A stretch of 64,000 bases of DNA from Lachnospiraceae bacterium UBA1683 (lineage in GTDB: Bacteria; Bacillota; Clostridia; Lachnospirales; Lachnospiraceae), in contig DCKD01000023.1 of the NCBI GenBank assembly GCA_002320245.1, positions 1 through 64,000 on the forward strand, given 5' to 3'. This document shows positions 61,115-64,000 of the stretch, in pieces. The position numbers and the translations under genes were made by a program. The number at the start of each line of letters is the position of its first letter. Position 1 is the stretch's first letter. The notes under the pieces were generated by a model. It saw only the letters and a program-made list of their open reading frames with translations. It ran no database searches and had not been told where the DNA came from.

Positions 61115-64000
61115 TTATTTCTTCTTTTTGCGTAGCAGTACCACAGAGCCTGCCAATCCTGCAAATGCCAGCCCGCAAAGAATAATCCACAGTACCGCAT
61201 GGGTATCATCGCCTGTTTTCGGTGTGTCCGAAGAAGTCTGCGGCGTCTCCAGCGTTTCCTCCGGCTTCGCTTCATCCTTCATCACAACCTTCTGGATTTC
61301 CCCGGTATCTTTTACCTCAAATTTCACATCCTCGGCTACCAGATACCCCTCCGGCGCAGATTCCTCACGTAGTGTATATTCTCCGATTGGCAGCATTTCT
61401 ATATAATGCGGCTCCTCCGTGGATGTCCAGCTTTCCACCACATTGCCATCTTTGTCAAGAATGGTTAATTTTGCCCCCGGCAGTTCCTTACCGGAAATAT
61501 CTGTCTTAGAGATTTCCACCTTTGTCACATCATCCTTCATCTCGATTTTCTGAACCTCGGCAGTATCTTCCACAGTGAAGGTAATACTTTCCGCTGTCAC
61601 ATAACCATCCGCAGGCAGGGTTTCTGTCATGGTATATTCCTTCCCCACAACCAGCTCCTTAATGATATGCGGCTCTTTCCCGGAAGTCCATTCTTCCACT
61701 ACATTGCCATCTTCATCCGTAATCTGCAGTTTTGCCCCCTCTACTTCCTTTCCATCGGTCAAAGAGGTTTTTGTAAACTCGAATACTGTCGGCTCGTCCT
61801 CAAAGGTAAACTCATAAGGGATGGTCTCTTTCTCTGCGCCTTCATAATTAAAAGTAAACTCCTGCACTTCATCCGTTGTGGCAAATCCCGGAGCCGGGAC
61901 GGTCTCTTTCACAGAATAGGAAAAGCCTATTGGAAGATCAGCCGTAAAGATAAGTTTCCCGTCTTTATCCGTTGCTTTCTCCTCAATAATGGTTCCTGCT
62001 TCCATGATAACCTTACCGTCCTTATTGGTAATATCCTCATTCGCAGCCAGGGCGAATACAGCCCCACTAAGTACACGGTCAGAATCCTTTTCCTTTTTCA
62101 GAACCGATACCTCCACCTTCTGCCGCAGATTCTGCCAGTCAGAAGAATAGGTAACAACTTCCGTATTCTGGTCACGGTAAGTCAGGTCAATCTCACGGGT
62201 TTCCCCATCCAGAACATACCCGTCGGCTGTCTCTTTTTCTTTCACATAATATTTGCCAAGCGGAAGATCCGAAAGCCTTGCTACTCCGGTATCATCTGTT
62301 GTAATCTCCGCAATCAGCTCATCCTTTTTGTAATAATCCTCACTTTCCCCGTCAGCAGCTTTAATATCCTCCAAAGCATACACTTCAAAGGTAACATCCT
62401 TCAGGGAACCGGATAGATACTCAAACAGGTACGCAATCCATCCGCCAACGGAATCCATCACAGACACATTTTCCAGAAATTCTCCCTTCTTGTTAATCAG
62501 AAGAAGCCCTGTCGGGACATCGTCCTTCATTTCTACTTTCTGGACCTCTGCGGTATCTTCCACCGTAAATGTGATTTCCTCCGCCTGCAGATAACCATAC
62601 GGGGCCAGTTCCTCACGAAGCGTATAGGTCTCGCCCACAGTCAGACGTTCAATGATGTGTTCCTCACCTTTGACAGACTTCCATGTATCTACCACATTTC
62701 CATCTTTATCAAGGACAGTTAATGTTGCCCCGGAAAGCTCCGCTCCGGTAGTAAGGTCTGTTTTCTTTACCGAAATCCTTGTAGGCTCATTCTCAAACAC
62801 GGACTCCAGTTCAACCACTTTTACATCCTGTCCCTGGTAAGCGGCGGCCAGTTCCAGTACCTGACCGGAAGACACATAACCAGCCGGAGCGGCCAGCTCT
62901 TTGATATAATAATTTCCAAACGGCACATCTAATGCGAAAACAGCTTTCCCATCATCCTCTGACAGCGCTTTTCCAAGCAGTGTATCCGCTTTTACAATGA
63001 CTTCCCCATGAGACAGAATATCCTCTTTTGCATACAAACCAAAAACGGCTCCTGCAACTTCCGCCTTTGTCACGGCATCCTGCTTTATCACGGATACCTC
63101 CACCTTCTGGCGGTCATTTGTAAAGACTGCTTCCTGTTCCACCACAGGCGTATTCTGGCCTGCATAGGTAAAGGTAACAGTCTGCGCAGACTCATTTAAT
63201 ACAAATCCTTCCGGTGCGGCCACTTCCACAATCCGGTAGGAGCCAAGCGGAAGATCAGAAAGATACGCCTCTCCATTTTCATCCGTAGTCAGTGTTGCCA
63301 CCAGCGCATCCGCAGCATACTCCAAAATCCGGTTCCCGTCGGAATCCTTCTGGAAATCAGCCGTATAAATATCCTCTGCGGCATATACTTCAAACACGGC
63401 CCCTTCCAGTGTTTCCTCTTTGTAAGTAAAATTCTTATCAAATCCATCCAGGACTTCGCCACGTTTTACAACCTTCAGTTCTCCCTTGACCGAATGGTTT
63501 TCGTAGATCACTTCAATGACAACATCCCCAGAAACGCTGTCCATCTGATAAGCCGTATTGGAATCCACAGCCACCTCATAATAATTTTCATTCAGCGTAT
63601 AGCCATACGGGGCATTTACTTCTTCAATCCGGTAATGCCCGATTTTCAGATTCTGCGGCAGGATCAGATACCCCTGCCCATCCGTAAAGTAAGACTTATG
63701 GACAACGGTAGTCGGATAAGTTGTTACCTGCTCTACATACTGCTCATGATCAAGGTCATAAACCTTAAACTCCGTATTCTTTGCTAACACCGGCTTTTTG
63801 GTTTCATCATCCTGTTTTACGATTTTCAGTTTTGCTTCAAATTCATCATCCAGAAGCACCCGCCATACCTGCGGCGTGTTCGGATGATGCTCCGTAATAC
63901 GGACAATAAAATCATCCACCGGCGTATAATTATGGGGCGTGGTTGTTTCACGGACAATATAGGTACCGTATGGGATTGCGATACTGCAGGCATAGCCTTT
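61115..64000 (-). CDS. Cna-B-repeat surface adhesin with TPKTG anchor, 5' end outside window
   Basis: The frame is open to the window edge (KGYACSIAIPYGTYIVRETT and on), so at least 961 residues are visible and the true start lies to the right. It is built of about nine Cna-B/SpaA-like repeats with motifs such as GYTLNENYYEVAV, GSYRIVEVAAPEGFVLNESA and the TVEDTAEVQKVEMKDDVPTG linkers. Lys and Asn/Glu residues could form internal isopeptide bonds. The C-terminus has TPKTGDDTHAVLWIILCGLA, a membrane span and KKKK, a sortase signal. The product is a wall-bound, stalk-like adhesin, perhaps for mating-pair or host contact. The anchoring enzyme is probably the class B sortase of the same element. 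Confidence 0.9.
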   Translation of the reverse strand, partial: KGYACSIAIPYGTYIVRETTTPHNYTPVDDFIVRITEHHPNTPQVWRVLLDDEFEAKLKIVKQDDETKKPVLAKNTEFKVYDLDHEQYVEQVTTYPTTVVHKSYFTDGQGYLILPQNLKIGHYRIEEVNAPYGYTLNENYYEVAVDSNTAYQMDSVSGDVVIEVIYENHSVKGELKVVKRGEVLDGFDKNFTYKEETLEGAVFEVYAAEDIYTADFQKDSDGNRILEYAADALVATLTTDENGEAYLSDLPLGSYRIVEVAAPEGFVLNESAQTVTFTYAGQNTPVVEQEAVFTNDRQKVEVSVIKQDAVTKAEVAGAVFGLYAKEDILSHGEVIVKADTLLGKALSEDDGKAVFALDVPFGNYYIKELAAPAGYVSSGQVLELAAAYQGQDVKVVELESVFENEPTRISVKKTDLTTGAELSGATLTVLDKDGNVVDTWKSVKGEEHIIERLTVGETYTLREELAPYGYLQAEEITFTVEDTAEVQKVEMKDDVPTGLLLINKKGEFLENVSVMDSVGGWIAYLFEYLSGSLKDVTFEVYALEDIKAADGESEDYYKKDELIAEITTDDTGVARLSDLPLGKYYVKEKETADGYVLDGETREIDLTYRDQNTEVVTYSSDWQNLRQKVEVSVLKKEKDSDRVLSGAVFALAANEDITNKDGKVIMEAGTIIEEKATDKDGKLIFTADLPIGFSYSVKETVPAPGFATTDEVQEFTFNYEGAEKETIPYEFTFEDEPTVFEFTKTSLTDGKEVEGAKLQITDEDGNVVEEWTSGKEPHIIKELVVGKEYTMTETLPADGYVTAESITFTVEDTAEVQKIEMKDDVTKVEISKTDISGKELPGAKLTILDKDGNVVESWTSTEEPHYIEMLPIGEYTLREESAPEGYLVAEDVKFEVKDTGEIQKVVMKDEAKPEETLETPQTSSDTPKTGDDTHAVLWIILCGLAFAGLAGSVVLLRKKKK

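Noticed and set aside
61667..62416. A 249-codon plus-strand frame opposite the adhesin
   Set aside because: It is antisense to highly repetitive Cna-B coding sequence and has no independent signal.
61200..63900. The regularly repeated sequence as a DNA repeat array or CRISPR
   Set aside because: The repeats are protein-level Cna-B modules of roughly 100-300 bases with diverged DNA, not short identical direct repeats with spacers.

Overview
The window looks like a piece of a Firmicutes genome, most likely a gut clostridium such as a Lachnospiraceae member. I infer this from the Tn1549/CTn-type conjugation genes, AGGAGG-type ribosome binding sites, class B sortase, Phd/ParE pair and IS1182/IS21 relics. 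No rRNA, tRNA or CRISPR array is seen. Base composition changes sharply: roughly 1-9.5 kb is very AT-rich, while 21-64 kb is much more GC-rich, so the two ends have different histories.

Region 1 (0.4-9.4 kb, minus strand) is a compact RiPP (ribosomally made, modified peptide) operon. In transcription order it holds a 44-residue Cys-rich precursor peptide gene (9222-9356, too short for usual gene calling), a hairpin, two paralogous radical SAM/SPASM maturases, an ABC exporter without a leader-peptidase domain, a large M16C zinc protease and a third, divergent radical SAM/SPASM enzyme. The peptide has a Leu/Ile/Asn/Glu-rich leader and a short C-terminal core with five cysteines. This is the best candidate for an undescribed system. 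Region 2 (14.0-19.0 kb, minus) is a response regulator, histidine kinase and FtsX-type ABC transporter operon of the peptide-sensing/resistance kind, plausibly the immunity and sensing arm of region 1. An IS21-family element (9739-14010, flanked by CAAAC direct repeats) now separates them. Its istA is wrecked by two frameshifts and by a nested 1.6 kb tyrosine-recombinase element.

Region 3 (19.1-21.1 kb) is a graveyard: a PAPS-reductase-like pseudogene, an unidentified Cys-rich frame, an IS1182-type transposase tail, then nested inverted repeats that may be an oriT. Region 4 (21.1-64 kb) is the core of an integrative conjugative element. mobC and a MOBP-type relaxase are on the plus strand. 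Reading leftward on the minus strand from the right edge come a Cna-B-repeat surface adhesin (cut by the window edge), small membrane proteins, PcfB, the VirD4-type coupling protein, Maff2 pilin-like and TrbL/VirB6-like proteins, an MT-A70 methyltransferase, PrgI, VirB4, a second DNA methyltransferase, sortase B, a 3D/NlpC-P60 cell-wall hydrolase, CD1107/DUF4315 proteins, topoisomerase III, a giant methylase-helicase polyvalent protein, an ArdC/zincin polyvalent protein and YodL/DUF4316 proteins. A Phd/YefM-ParE toxin-antitoxin pair sits in opposite orientation in the middle.

The ArdC/zincin gene is split by a second tyrosine-recombinase element (31.1-35.9 kb). This is a recombinase-in-trio (RIT) unit with three overlapping recombinases and a CHAT-domain (caspase-like) cargo protein. 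Its 30-bp terminal repeats carry an outward-facing ribosome binding site and ATG that give the severed downstream half of the host gene a new start. The RIT unit and the element inside istA share one architecture: inverted ends, a CNGATAA/TTATCNG motif about 80 bp in from each end, and a perfect 20-bp palindrome of the form TTATCNG-N6-CNGATAA at the right boundary only.
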